A stretch of 38,292 bases of DNA from an uncultured Bacteroides sp. (GTDB taxonomy: Bacteria > Bacteroidota > Bacteroidia > Bacteroidales > Bacteroidaceae): the NCBI GenBank assembly GCA_947646015.1, contig CANSEY010000035.1, positions 1 to 38,292 on the forward strand, read 5' to 3'. Positions 15,777 through 23,352 of the stretch are shown here, piece after piece. Under the pieces are notes generated by a model. That model searched no databases. It was not told the origin of the DNA and saw only the letters and a list, made by a program, of their open reading frames with translations. Both the position numbers and the translations under genes were made by a program. Position 1 is the first letter of the stretch. Each line of letters begins with the position of its first letter.

Positions 15777-15817
15777 GTCGAACCTGATAGTGGTCGGCTA
15801 CTTCTGTCTGGCTATTA

Positions 15818-15846
15818 AGCCGGCTCGTTGATCATCGAGTCCGGCT
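15818..15846. other. Hairpin downstream of the WecB-like gene
   Basis: AGCCGGCTCG (15818-15827) can pair with CGAGTCCGGCT (15836-15846) with one bulged base, leaving an 8-nt loop. It lies 13 bp past the WecB-like stop on the minus strand. The sequence after it is only weakly T-rich (TTAATAG), so it may end or stabilise the transcript but is not a textbook intrinsic terminator. Confidence 0.45.
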
Positions 15847-15858
15847 CAACCACTCCGG

Positions 15859-16944
15859 TTATTTACTTGTTAATATTTGTACGATTCGTTCGGCTGTTCG
15901 TCCGTCCCAGCGTTCGGGGAGTTCGCCTTTCTTCCATTCACCTTTCATCAGCGTATCCATAGCCTGAGCGAGTGCTGCCGGATCTTCGCCGACCAGTTCA
16001 TTCGTTCCCACGCGCCACGTTTCCGGATGTTCGGCATACGTGTTGAGCGTGATACAGGGGATGCCGAGGAACGTAGCTTCTTCGGCTACATTGCCGGAGT
16101 CCGTGATGATTCCTTTGGCTTTATTGATCAGATATCCGAAGAAAAGATAATTCTGCGGAGGCATGATATGAAGATTCGGGGCTTCTATGCCGAGGTCTTT
16201 GATTGCATTGCGCACATATGTGTGCATGGGCGCTACGATAGGCATACCAGCAGCTTTTTCGATCATCGTTTGCATCAACTTCCGCAGGTTCTCTTTGTTG
16301 TTGAGCAGTACACGTCGGTTGAGGGTGAGCAGGAGATAATTGCCCTCCTGAAGTCCCAGCACGGAGAACCATACCGGTTTGAGCAGCCGGTTCCGGTTGA
16401 AACGAACGGTATCTACCAAAATGTTGCCGACGTAATATACGTTTTCGCTTTCCGTGCCTGTCTGATTCAGATTTCGGTTGGCCACCATGCCGGCGGTAAA
16501 CAGATAATCGGATACTCCGTCGGTAATCATCCGGTTTACTTCCTTCGGCATCTTCATGTCGAAGGAACGTGTGCCGGCTACCAGATGGGCTACCTTGATT
16601 CCTTGTTTCTTGGCTACGATGGCGCAACTCATGGTTGCTGTCAGATCATCCACTACCAGGACGACGTGTGCCGGATTCTCCGTCAGCTCCTGTTCGAAGG
16701 CGATCATGATTCCGGCTGCCAGACTGGTGGGGTTACTGCTTTCCACTCCAAGGTAGACATCGGGAGCTTTCATGTCGAGATCCGAAAACAGGGAAGCATC
16801 CAGACTTGTATCGTCCCGTCTGCCTGTGTACACCAAACGGTAGGAGATGCTTTTACCCAGCCCTCTTGCGGCTTCGATGGCGCGTGTGATAGGGGCTATT
16901 TTCATGAAATTGGGGCGTGCCCCGGCAACAATTGTTATTTTCAT
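15859..16944 (-). CDS. Divergent UDP-N-acetylglucosamine 2-epimerase homologue (WecB family)
   Basis: This is a 361-residue GT-B-fold protein of the UDP-GlcNAc 2-epimerase family. Start 16944 is chosen because the longer frame to 16971 runs into the -7 box. The nucleotide-side motifs are kept: GARPNFMKIAPI (8-19), DSGNVAEEATFLGIPC near 280 and HPETWRVGTNELVG. Several catalytic-site motifs differ from the family pattern: VVDD (97-100) in place of VGD, AHLVAG (119-124) in place of HVEAG, which loses the catalytic Glu at Val122, and LTLNRR (206-211) in place of LTxHRR, which replaces the conserved His by Asn209. TGRR (40-43) replaces TGQH. It may have lost epimerase activity or act on another substrate. 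No sugar-pathway genes are adjacent. Confidence 0.85.
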   Translation of the reverse strand: MKITIVAGARPNFMKIAPITRAIEAARGLGKSISYRLVYTGRRDDTSLDASLFSDLDMKAPDVYLGVESSNPTSLAAGIMIAFEQELTENPAHVVLVVDDLTATMSCAIVAKKQGIKVAHLVAGTRSFDMKMPKEVNRMITDGVSDYLFTAGMVANRNLNQTGTESENVYYVGNILVDTVRFNRNRLLKPVWFSVLGLQEGNYLLLTLNRRVLLNNKENLRKLMQTMIEKAAGMPIVAPMHTYVRNAIKDLGIEAPNLHIMPPQNYLFFGYLINKAKGIITDSGNVAEEATFLGIPCITLNTYAEHPETWRVGTNELVGEDPAALAQAMDTLMKGEWKKGELPERWDGRTAERIVQILTSK

Positions 16945-16968
16945 ATTGTTTCTATCTAATTCGTGTAG

Positions 16969-16976
16969 CAAAAGTA
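16969..16976 (-). promoter_or_regulatory. -7 box of the WecB-like gene
   Basis: TACTTTTG on the minus strand, 24 bp before the chosen ATG. Its position shows that a start codon at 16971 cannot be used from this promoter and supports 16944. Confidence 0.5.
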
Positions 16977-16999
16977 CATTTTCTTACGGAATTTATTCG

Positions 17000-17007
17000 T
17001 TACTTTG
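17000..17007 (+). promoter_or_regulatory. Probable -7 box of the TRIC-channel gene
   Basis: TTACTTTG on the plus strand differs from TAnnTTTG at one position and lies 19 bp before the chosen start of the channel gene. It is divergent from the WecB-like promoter. Confidence 0.4.
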
Positions 17008-17026
17008 CATACAAAATAACAAATAT

Positions 17027-17656
17027 ATGCCCACATTCGTTCAAATTCTTGATTTTATAGGCACATTTGCCTTTGCTATTAGTGGTATCCGGCTGGCTTC
17101 AGCAAAGCGTTTCGACTGGTTCGGAGCCTATGTCGTAGGTCTTGCTACCGCTATCGGTGGCGGTACTATCCGTGATGTACTGCTGGATGTGACGCCCGGA
17201 TGGATGACGAACCCTATCTATTTGATCTGTACGGGACTTGCCTTGATCTGGGTGATCTGTTTCGGTCGCTGGCTGATCCGTCTGAATAATACCTTTTTTA
17301 TATTCGATACCATCGGACTGGCTTTGTTTACGGTGGTCGGTGTGGGGAAAAGTATCGCTTTGGGTTATCCTTTTTGGGTAGCCATCATCATGGGTAGTAT
17401 CACAGGTGCCGCAGGAGGTGTGATTCGTGATGTCTTTATCAATGAGATCCCCTTGATTTTCCGAAAAGAAATCTATGCGATGGCGTGTGTAGTAGGCGGC
17501 ATCGCTTACTGGCTGTGCGATGCCGCAGGGATGGAATCTTATGTCTGTCAGCTCGTTGGCGGATCGGTGGTATTTGTTACACGCATCCTTGCCGTGAAAT
17601 ACCACATTTGCCTTCCTATATTAAAAGGTAGTGAAGAGACTGACGGCAATTCTTGA
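17027..17656 (+). CDS. Trimeric intracellular cation (TRIC) channel family protein
   Basis: This 209-residue membrane protein has seven hydrophobic segments in two repeats, each with the family motif: AIGGGTIRDVLL (about 42-53) and AAGGVIRDVFINEIPLIF (about 127-146). This is the UPF0126/YadS or prokaryotic TRIC family, which forms trimeric potassium/cation channels. The longer reading frame beginning at 16847 overlaps the WecB-like gene on the other strand and the promoters, so the ATG at 17027 (MPTFVQ) is taken. It converges on the DUF4251 gene with only 5 bp between stops. Confidence 0.92.
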   Translation: MPTFVQILDFIGTFAFAISGIRLASAKRFDWFGAYVVGLATAIGGGTIRDVLLDVTPGWMTNPIYLICTGLALIWVICFGRWLIRLNNTFFIFDTIGLALFTVVGVGKSIALGYPFWVAIIMGSITGAAGGVIRDVFINEIPLIFRKEIYAMACVVGGIAYWLCDAAGMESYVCQLVGGSVVFVTRILAVKYHICLPILKGSEETDGNS

Positions 17657-17661
17657 AGATT

Positions 17662-18156
17662 TTACTTCTTGTCCAGATCCACTTCTCCCCGGTAGCTGAT
17701 TGCCTGACGGTTCTGCATCGTGACATCGATGCTGGTGGTGCCGTCGGGGAACACTTTCGCCCTAAACTCAAAGAAGTCTTCCGGACTTCGGGCGGAGAAT
17801 TTGATAACGGCGTTTCCCTTCTTATCCATATCCATCGTGTATTCTTTGAGGGGAGCGTTGAATATCAGCCCGCTTCCTCCGCCGTAAGGAACGCTGTAAG
17901 CACGTCCGTAATAAGGGAGGTAAGAGAATACCGAATCATTTCTGATTTGCAGTGAGTATTGTGAAGTCAGAGGTATAGAACGTCCGCGCATGGGCATAGC
18001 AGTGTTGACGTCTATCTTGTAGTCTTCTGATACGATCAGCTGTCTGACAGCTTCTTTCTTCTGTTCCTTCTTCTCCTTCTTGGTCTGTGCCGAAAGAGTC
18101 GGGATTCCTGCTAGCATAACCAGCAGTAGCATAAGGATTTGTTTTCTTGTTTTCAT
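17662..18156 (-). CDS. DUF4251 exported protein
   Basis: This 164-residue protein has a signal peptide (hydrophobic 7-18, cleavage near LSAQT, about residue 24), a lysine/glutamate-rich linker (KKEKKEQKKEA) and a beta-rich DUF4251 domain with YSLQIRNDSVFSYLPYYGRAY and GGGSGLIFNAP segments. The family is common in Bacteroides and has no established function. The shape fits a small periplasmic or surface protein. It has its own promoter. Confidence 0.88.
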   Translation of the reverse strand: MKTRKQILMLLLVMLAGIPTLSAQTKKEKKEQKKEAVRQLIVSEDYKIDVNTAMPMRGRSIPLTSQYSLQIRNDSVFSYLPYYGRAYSVPYGGGSGLIFNAPLKEYTMDMDKKGNAVIKFSARSPEDFFEFRAKVFPDGTTSIDVTMQNRQAISYRGEVDLDKK

Positions 18157-18191
18157 ATCAGTTACAGTTTAGTGTATATATGTATAACACT

Positions 18192-18199
18192 CAAATATA
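18192..18199 (-). promoter_or_regulatory. -7 box of the DUF4251 gene
   Basis: TATATTTG on the minus strand, 35 bp before the DUF4251 start codon, is a perfect TAnnTTTG match. Confidence 0.5.
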
Positions 18200-18251
18200 C
18201 TAAAAATAAGGAGTCCCCCTGCTTTCTTTAATGAAAATTAAACAGAAATCC

Positions 18252-19214
18252 TTAGAACTGTTCCAGAATGGAGATTCGTTTCTCGATAGGGGGATGCGTG
18301 GCAAAGAGGCCGCTAAGTCCACTGAGGGCACTTTTCGACTGGTCGCCCGGATTCTGAATGAATAATTGCGCCACATCCCCACGTTTTACCGCTTCTATAT
18401 CCGGATCATCGGAAATTTTGCGCAGGGCACTTGCCAATGCCAACGGATTCTTTGTCATCTCCGCCGAACCGGCATCTGCCATATATTCGCGCTTCCGTGA
18501 AATGGCGAAGCGCATCAGACTGGCAAAGAAGTAACCGACAGCGGCTATTACTAAGGCAATCAGTATGATGAGGATAGCTCCTCCGCCGTTTTTCCCGTTG
18601 CTACGTATGCGCGCGTGCGTAATAGTATAGAAAGTGATCTGCGTCAGCATCGAGAAGATTCCGACAAATACAATCGAGACGATCAGCAGGCGCACATCTC
18701 TGTTGCGGATGTGAGTCAGTTCGTGGGCGATGACTGCTTCCAGTTCTTCGTCGTTCAACTTTTGAATAATCCCTTTCGAGAGAGTGACCGTATAGGTGCG
18801 GTCGTTGATACCGCTGGCAAAAGCGTTCAATGAATCGTCGTCGATGATATTGATTTTCGGAGTCTTCATTCCGTTTGCCATGCAGAGGTTCTCGACCAGA
18901 TTGTAGACACGTTTGTTCTCTCTGCGGTCGAGAGGTTTGGCGCCTGTGGCGGCTTTGATGATACTCGTATTCGCCCAGAAAGCTATCAGGAACCAAATCA
19001 ATACGACCCCCATCGTATAGGGGAGGGCATTGATGAAAAGAGGATTAGCCAATTCCAGGATACTTACTTCCATGCTTTCACCGTGCCCCATAGCGGCCAG
19101 CAGATAGCAGGCCAGATAAAGCAATGCTGCTACCAGGCAGGGAAATAGAAATAACAGAAGAACAGAGCGCCGGTTGTTCCGGCTCTGCTGTGTTTGGATT
19201 CCGACGTACTGCAT
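18252..19214 (-). CDS. M48 family (HtpX-like) membrane metalloprotease
   Basis: This 320-residue zinc protease has two N-terminal transmembrane segments (about 18-42 and 60-80), the HELTH zinc motif (164-168), two further helices (about 176-196 and 213-234) and the third zinc ligand Glu243 in KREYMADAGSAEM. The layout is that of HtpX/Ste24-like quality-control proteases with the active site on the cytoplasmic side. It is 12 bp after lemA; LemA-HtpX pairs are common and fit a joint envelope-maintenance role. Function beyond this is inference. Confidence 0.94.
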   Translation of the reverse strand: MQYVGIQTQQSRNNRRSVLLLFLFPCLVAALLYLACYLLAAMGHGESMEVSILELANPLFINALPYTMGVVLIWFLIAFWANTSIIKAATGAKPLDRRENKRVYNLVENLCMANGMKTPKINIIDDDSLNAFASGINDRTYTVTLSKGIIQKLNDEELEAVIAHELTHIRNRDVRLLIVSIVFVGIFSMLTQITFYTITHARIRSNGKNGGGAILIILIALVIAAVGYFFASLMRFAISRKREYMADAGSAEMTKNPLALASALRKISDDPDIEAVKRGDVAQLFIQNPGDQSKSALSGLSGLFATHPPIEKRISILEQF

Positions 19215-19226
19215 ACGTGCTCGTTT

Positions 19227-19787
19227 TTAGAAACTGATCTTCGGTGCCTGTTCCAGATTCGCACGTTCGTTGGTACCCAGGTCGAACATGATTTCTCTGC
19301 GGAAACCTGCCATACCTGCTATGATATTGGACGGGAATGTCTGAACCGCATTATTATATTCCTTCGTAGCCGAGTTAAAGTAACGGCGTACAGCAGCCAA
19401 TTTATTCTCTACATCGGATACTTCTTCTTGCAGTTGCAGGAAATTCTGGTTTGCTTTCAGGTCCGGATAAGCCTCCAACGTGATTTTCAATCCCGATAAA
19501 GCGGAAGATAATTGATTCTCAGCTGCTATCTTCTCGTCGATTGTCTTGGCGCTGACTGCACCGTTACGTGCTTGAATCACCCGTTCGAGGGTATCTTTTT
19601 CGTGTGCGGCATATCCTTTCACGGTATCCACCAGTTGCGGAATAAGGTCGTGGCGCTGTTTCAGCTGCACGTCGATGTCTGCAAAAGCATTTTCACGGTT
19701 ATTTCTCAGTCTCACCAATGAGTTGTACATGGAAGCAAAAATGATTCCCAACAGTACGATTATTCCTACGATAATAAGTATAGTCAT
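19227..19787 (-). CDS. lemA: LemA family protein
   Basis: This 186-residue protein has a single N-terminal transmembrane helix (about 2-20, ILIIVGIIVLLGIIFASMY) followed by a long helical domain with the family motifs YNSLVRLRNNRENAFADIDVQLKQRHDLIPQL-type start and RRYFNSATKEYNNAVQTFPSN near 140-160. LemA proteins are anchored with the helical domain facing outside the cytoplasm. It is the first gene of the lemA-M48 protease operon. Confidence 0.95.
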   Translation of the reverse strand: MTILIIVGIIVLLGIIFASMYNSLVRLRNNRENAFADIDVQLKQRHDLIPQLVDTVKGYAAHEKDTLERVIQARNGAVSAKTIDEKIAAENQLSSALSGLKITLEAYPDLKANQNFLQLQEEVSDVENKLAAVRRYFNSATKEYNNAVQTFPSNIIAGMAGFRREIMFDLGTNERANLEQAPKISF

Positions 19788-19816
19788 GTCCTTTACTTTA
19801 AGTTAATAATACTACC

Positions 19817-19824
19817 CAAAAGTA
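19817..19824 (-). promoter_or_regulatory. -7 box of the lemA operon
   Basis: TACTTTTG on the minus strand, 29 bp before the lemA start codon. A TTTG (19841-19844) lies 16 bp further upstream, closer than the usual spacing. Confidence 0.45.
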
Positions 19825-19875
19825 AGTTATTTTGTATTGCCAAACAAGAAGAAGAGAATAAAAAACGTCCTAAAC

Positions 19876-19912
19876 CACCTAAAAACTATCAAAAAGCACC
19901 TAAAATCTATCA
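19876..19912. repeat. Direct repeat with 21-bp period between lemA and the ECF sigma gene
   Basis: Two 16-bp copies that differ at one base, CACCTAAAAACTATCA (19876-19891) and CACCTAAAATCTATCA (19897-19912), are offset by 21 bp, two helical turns. A further CCTAAA lies just before (19869-19874). The placement in a divergent promoter region suggests a binding site for a regulator that contacts one face of the DNA. Confidence 0.7.
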
Positions 19913-20029
19913 TTTGACAGTTTCACCCCCTAAGAAATGACGAATTTCCCCCTGTTTGACTCATAAAATACCTTTAAACTTGCAAACGTCAAGAAAGAAA
20001 CGAAATATTAACCGTAAAACCCTTAAAGT

Positions 20030-20533
20030 ATGAAAAGTTTAAGTTTCAGAAAAGATTTAATTGGAGTTCAGGAAGAGTTGCTTCGTTTTGCTTATAAATT
20101 AACTGCCAATCGTGAAGAAGCAAATGATTTATTGCAAGAAACATCATTAAAGGCCTTGGATAACGAGGAAAAATATGTTCCCGATACAAATTTTAAAGGA
20201 TGGATGTACACAATCATGCGTAACATCTTTATTAATAACTACCGTAAAATCGTACGTGACCAGACATTCGTAGATCAGACCGACAATCTGTATCATTTGA
20301 ATCTCCCCCAAGACTCAGGATTTGAAAGTACGGAAGGCGCTTATGACTTAAAAGAGATGCACCGCATCGTCAACGCGCTGCCGAAGGAATATAAAGTACC
20401 ATTTTCAATGCACGTATCCGGTTTTAAATACCGTGAGATCGCTGAGAAGCTGGACCTACCCCTCGGAACGGTGAAGAGCCGCATATTCTTCACACGCCAA
20501 CGTTTGCAACAAGAGTTGAAAGATTTTGTATAA
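20030..20533 (+). CDS. ECF-type RNA polymerase sigma factor
   Basis: This 167-residue sigma-70 family factor has region 2 (about 15-85; RFAYKLTANREEANDLLQETSLKAL and FKGWMYTIMRNIFINNYRK) and region 4 (about 110-163; YKVPFSMHVSGFKYREIAEKLDLPLGTVKSRIFFTRQRL). No anti-sigma gene follows: a terminator and a promoter come next. This matches the stand-alone ECF sigma factors common in Bacteroides rather than the FecIR-type pairs. The upstream 21-bp direct repeat may regulate it. Confidence 0.94.
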   Translation: MKSLSFRKDLIGVQEELLRFAYKLTANREEANDLLQETSLKALDNEEKYVPDTNFKGWMYTIMRNIFINNYRKIVRDQTFVDQTDNLYHLNLPQDSGFESTEGAYDLKEMHRIVNALPKEYKVPFSMHVSGFKYREIAEKLDLPLGTVKSRIFFTRQRLQQELKDFV

Positions 20534-20570
20534 ATAGGGATAGCACATTAGTCAAACAATTAATTCTGGT

Positions 20571-20603
20571 AAGGAGCAACGGGTAAAAACTCGCTTGCTC
20601 CTT
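20571..20603 (+). terminator. Intrinsic terminator after the sigma-factor gene
   Basis: A 9-bp stem, AAGGAGCAA (20571-20579) with TTGCTCCTT (20595-20603), is followed by TGATTTTG. It separates the sigma factor from the carboxyltransferase gene. Confidence 0.7.
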
Positions 20604-20697
20604 TGATTTTGTGACAATATGATATTAAACATGTCTTTATACCCCAACTTATTCTCTCTGTATTTGTTATTATGTCAGAGAACTCAGTATATTTGTA

Positions 20698-20705
20698 TCA
20701 ACTAG
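20698..20705 (+). promoter_or_regulatory. -7 box of the carboxyltransferase gene
   Basis: TATATTTG, a perfect TAnnTTTG, 37 bp before the start codon. A TTTG lies at 20663-20666 but is too far away to be a normal -33 element. Confidence 0.5.
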
Positions 20706-20742
20706 TTAACCTAAGTAATATAAATCTCATCTATTTACGGCA

Positions 20743-22518
20743 ATGAAAAAGGAAATCAAATTCAGTCTCGTTTATCGGGATATGTGGCAGTCGTCCGGCA
20801 AGTATCAACCGCGTGCCGATCAGTTAGTAAGAATTGCTCCGTTAATTATCGAAATGGGTTGTTTCTCCCGTGTAGAAACCAACGGAGGCGCGTTCGAACA
20901 AGTCAACCTACTGTATGGCGAGAACCCGAACAAAGCCGTCCGGGCTTTCACGAAACCTTTCCACGAAGCCGGCATACAAACTCATATGCTCGACCGTGGT
21001 CTGAATGGTCTTCGAATGTATCCCGTTCCGGCAGATGTGCGCCGGTTAATGTATAAAGTAAAACATGCGCAGGGAGTGGACATCACCCGTATCTTTTGCG
21101 GCTTGAATGAAGTCAGAAATATTATTCCTTCCATTCATTATGCCCTTGAAGCGGGGATGATTCCGCAGGCAACGTTATGTATTACGTTCTCGCCCGTACA
21201 TACCGTAGAATATTATACCGCTATCGCCGAGCGTCTGATAGAGGCCGGAGCACCGGAAATCTGTCTGAAAGATATGGCAGGTGTCGGTCGCCCCGAAATG
21301 CTGGGACGTCTGACGAAAGCAATCAAGGAACGGCATCCCGAAATCATCATCCAGTATCACGGACATAGCGGACCGGGACTTTCGATGGCTTCTATCCTCG
21401 AAGTTTGTGAGAATGGCGCGGATATTATTGATGTTGCAATGGAGCCGATTTCGTGGGGGAAAGTTCATCCGGACGTTATCTCTGTGCAGGCTATGCTGAA
21501 AGACGCGGGATTTCAGGTACCGGAGATTAATATGAAAGCCTACATGAAAGCCCGTGCCATGACACAGGAGTTCATTGACGATTTTCTGGGTTATTTTATG
21601 GACCCTACCAACAAGCATATGTCTTCTTTGCTCTTGAAATGCGGACTTCCCGGAGGTATGATGGGTTCTATGATGGCCGATCTGAAAGGAGTGCATTCCG
21701 GCATCAATCTGATATTGAGAGGTAAGAACGAACCGGAACTGAGCATCGACGATTTGCTCGTGATGCTGTTTGACGAAGTGGAATATGTGTGGCCGAAACT
21801 CGGCTATCCTCCATTAGTGACTCCGTTCAGCCAATATGTGAAGAACGTGGCATTGATGAATGTGATGTCTCTGATCAAGGGAGAGGAGCGTTGGACGATG
21901 ATCGACAACCATACCTGGGATATGATTCTAGGTAAGAGTGGTCGTTTGCCCGGTGCACTTGCTCCGGAGATTATCGCATTGGCAAAAGAAAAAGGATACG
22001 AATTTACGGACGAAGACCCGCAGAAGAACTATCCGGATCAACTGGACGAGTATCGTAAGGAAATGACAGAAAACAGCTGGGATTTCGGACAGGATGATGA
22101 AGAACTTTTCGAACTGGCAATGCACGACCGCCAATATCGGGATTATAAATCGGGTATTGCCAAGAAACGTTTCGAAGATGATTTGCAGCGTGCCAAAGAT
22201 GCCGCATTGGCAAAACAGGGATTCTCCGAAGAAGAAGTGAAACGGATGAAACGTGCCAAAGCCGAACCGGTGACGGCAATGGAGAAAGGGCAGATCATTT
22301 GGGAGATCGATGTGGAATCGCCTTCTATGCCGCCCGAAGTGGGACATAAATATGGTCCGGACGATGTGTTTTGTTATATTGCTACTCCTTGGCATACATA
22401 TGATAAGGTGTTGGCGAATTTTAGCGGTCGTGTGATCGAGGTATGTGCCAAGCAGGGAGCATTGGTAGATAAAGGCGAACCATTGGCGTATATCGAGAGG
22501 TGTGAGGAACCGGCATAG
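20743..22518 (+). CDS. Carboxyltransferase (pyruvate carboxylase subunit B / oxaloacetate decarboxylase alpha type) with non-canonical biotinyl domain
   Basis: This 591-residue protein has an HMGL-like TIM-barrel carboxyltransferase domain (about 1-290), a conserved carboxylase region (about 300-460) and a C-terminal biotinyl/lipoyl-like domain (about 515-587). The active-site set is present: Asp13 in YRDMWQS, the carbamylated-Lys candidate Lys176 in CLKDMAG and metal ligands His206 and His208 in YHGHSGPG. The biotinyl domain is unusual. Where the family has EAMKM, this protein reads TPWHT, so the biotinylated Lys is replaced by His551. The rest of the hairpin (LANFSGRVIEV...GALVDKGEPLAYIE) is kept. 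It may work with a separate biotin carrier or not use biotin. No carrier or carboxylase gene is adjacent. Confidence 0.88.
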   Translation: MKKEIKFSLVYRDMWQSSGKYQPRADQLVRIAPLIIEMGCFSRVETNGGAFEQVNLLYGENPNKAVRAFTKPFHEAGIQTHMLDRGLNGLRMYPVPADVRRLMYKVKHAQGVDITRIFCGLNEVRNIIPSIHYALEAGMIPQATLCITFSPVHTVEYYTAIAERLIEAGAPEICLKDMAGVGRPEMLGRLTKAIKERHPEIIIQYHGHSGPGLSMASILEVCENGADIIDVAMEPISWGKVHPDVISVQAMLKDAGFQVPEINMKAYMKARAMTQEFIDDFLGYFMDPTNKHMSSLLLKCGLPGGMMGSMMADLKGVHSGINLILRGKNEPELSIDDLLVMLFDEVEYVWPKLGYPPLVTPFSQYVKNVALMNVMSLIKGEERWTMIDNHTWDMILGKSGRLPGALAPEIIALAKEKGYEFTDEDPQKNYPDQLDEYRKEMTENSWDFGQDDEELFELAMHDRQYRDYKSGIAKKRFEDDLQRAKDAALAKQGFSEEEVKRMKRAKAEPVTAMEKGQIIWEIDVESPSMPPEVGHKYGPDDVFCYIATPWHTYDKVLANFSGRVIEVCAKQGALVDKGEPLAYIERCEEPA

Positions 22519-22545
22519 TCTGTATCTCAAATAATAACAGAAAAA

Positions 22546-22606
22546 AGTAATCCCTTTATCCTTGTCTTGTTTCTTGATGAAATAGACTGTGATAAAGGGA
22601 TTGCTT
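22546..22606. terminator. Bidirectional terminator between carboxyltransferase and mtgA
   Basis: The 12-bp perfect stem AATCCCTTTATC (22549-22560) with GATAAAGGGATT (22591-22602) can be extended at the base by AAG/CTT with a T-G pair. An A run precedes it and a T-rich run follows it. The genes are convergent, and it probably serves both. Confidence 0.75.
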
Positions 22607-23352
22607 TATTTCTTTTTCTTCTTCCTGGTGTCTTTCTTATCGACCGCCTTTTTCTCTACAGGCGGAAACTTAGGAACCAGATTCATTAATCGCAATATCT
22701 GTTTTTGTCGTTTCAATAGGTAAGCCGAAGGCTTCGCTGAGTTAAACCGTATTGGGTTAGGGAGCGTAGCGGCAATCAGTGCGCACTGTCCTGAGCTCAA
22801 CTTGGCAGCTGTTGTGTTGAATTTATACTTTGCGGCAGCCTGTGCGCCATAAATCCCTTTTCCCATTTCGATGGAGTTGAGATATACCTCCATAATCCGT
22901 TCTTTCGACCAGAACAACTCTATCAGAAAGGTGAAATAAACTTCGAAACCTTTGCGTATCCAAGATGATTGCGGCCATAGGAACACATTCTTGGCTGTCT
23001 GCTGACTGATGGTACTTGCTCCGCGCTTCCGTTTCCGTTTTTCGTTCTCCTTCATCGCTTTCTCTATCTCGATGAAGTCGAATCCGTTGTGTTCGGCAAA
23101 GCGGTTGTCTTCGGAGGCGATGACCGCCATCGGCAGGTGAGGAGATATTTTATCAAAAGAAACCCACGTGTGTTTCCACGTGGGTTTATCTCCTGACGCA
23201 AGCTGCTGTACACTTCGGATGACCATCAGCGGAGTGACATACACCGGCATAAAGCGGTAGACGATCACAGCCAGAATGGTAGATGCAAAGAAGAAAATCA
23301 GCAGGTTGCGCGCATAACGCAATATTTTTTTAATTGGAAGCGGCCTGTGCAT
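22606..23352 (-). CDS. mtgA: Monofunctional biosynthetic peptidoglycan transglycosylase
   Basis: This 248-residue GT51 enzyme polymerises lipid II into glycan strands. It has an N-terminal membrane anchor (about 15-35), catalytic Glu81 in VIASEDNRF, the family motif [14 protein letters not shown] (about 104-117) and the [18 protein letters not shown] segment. The C-terminus is a lysine-rich tail ([15 protein letters not shown]). The start overlaps the end of the OmpA gene by 23 bp, suggesting translational coupling. A perfect hairpin lies in the coding sequence near codons 56-65. Confidence 0.94.
   Translation of the reverse strand: MHRPLPIKKILRYARNLLIFFFASTILAVIVYRFMPVYVTPLMVIRSVQQLASGDKPTWKHTWVSFDKISPHLPMAVIASEDNRFAEHNGFDFIEIEKAMKENEKRKRKRGASTISQQTAKNVFLWPQSSWIRKGFEVYFTFLIELFWSKERIMEVYLNSIEMGKGIYGAQAAAKYKFNTTAAKLSSGQCALIAATLPNPIRFNSAKPSAYLLKRQKQILRLMNLVPKFPPVEKKAVDKKDTRKKKKK
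23160..23187 (-). other. Perfect hairpin inside mtgA
   Basis: An 11-bp perfect stem, AAACCCACGTG (23160-23170) with CACGTGGGTTT (23177-23187), has a 6-nt loop. In the direction of mtgA transcription it is followed by a T-rich stretch (CTTTTGAT), so it resembles an intrinsic terminator within codons for a Pro-Thr-Trp-Lys-His-Thr-Trp-Val segment. Confidence 0.6.

Noticed and set aside
15877-16959. A 360-codon open frame on the plus strand opposite the WecB-like gene
   Set aside because: It lies entirely opposite a recognised gene, is rich in His, Cys and Phe with no domain-like pattern, and has no promoter. It is a shadow of biased codon use.
16847-17026. N-terminal extension of the TRIC channel protein
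   Set aside because: The extension overlaps the WecB-like coding region and both divergent promoters, and the family begins at the later Met.
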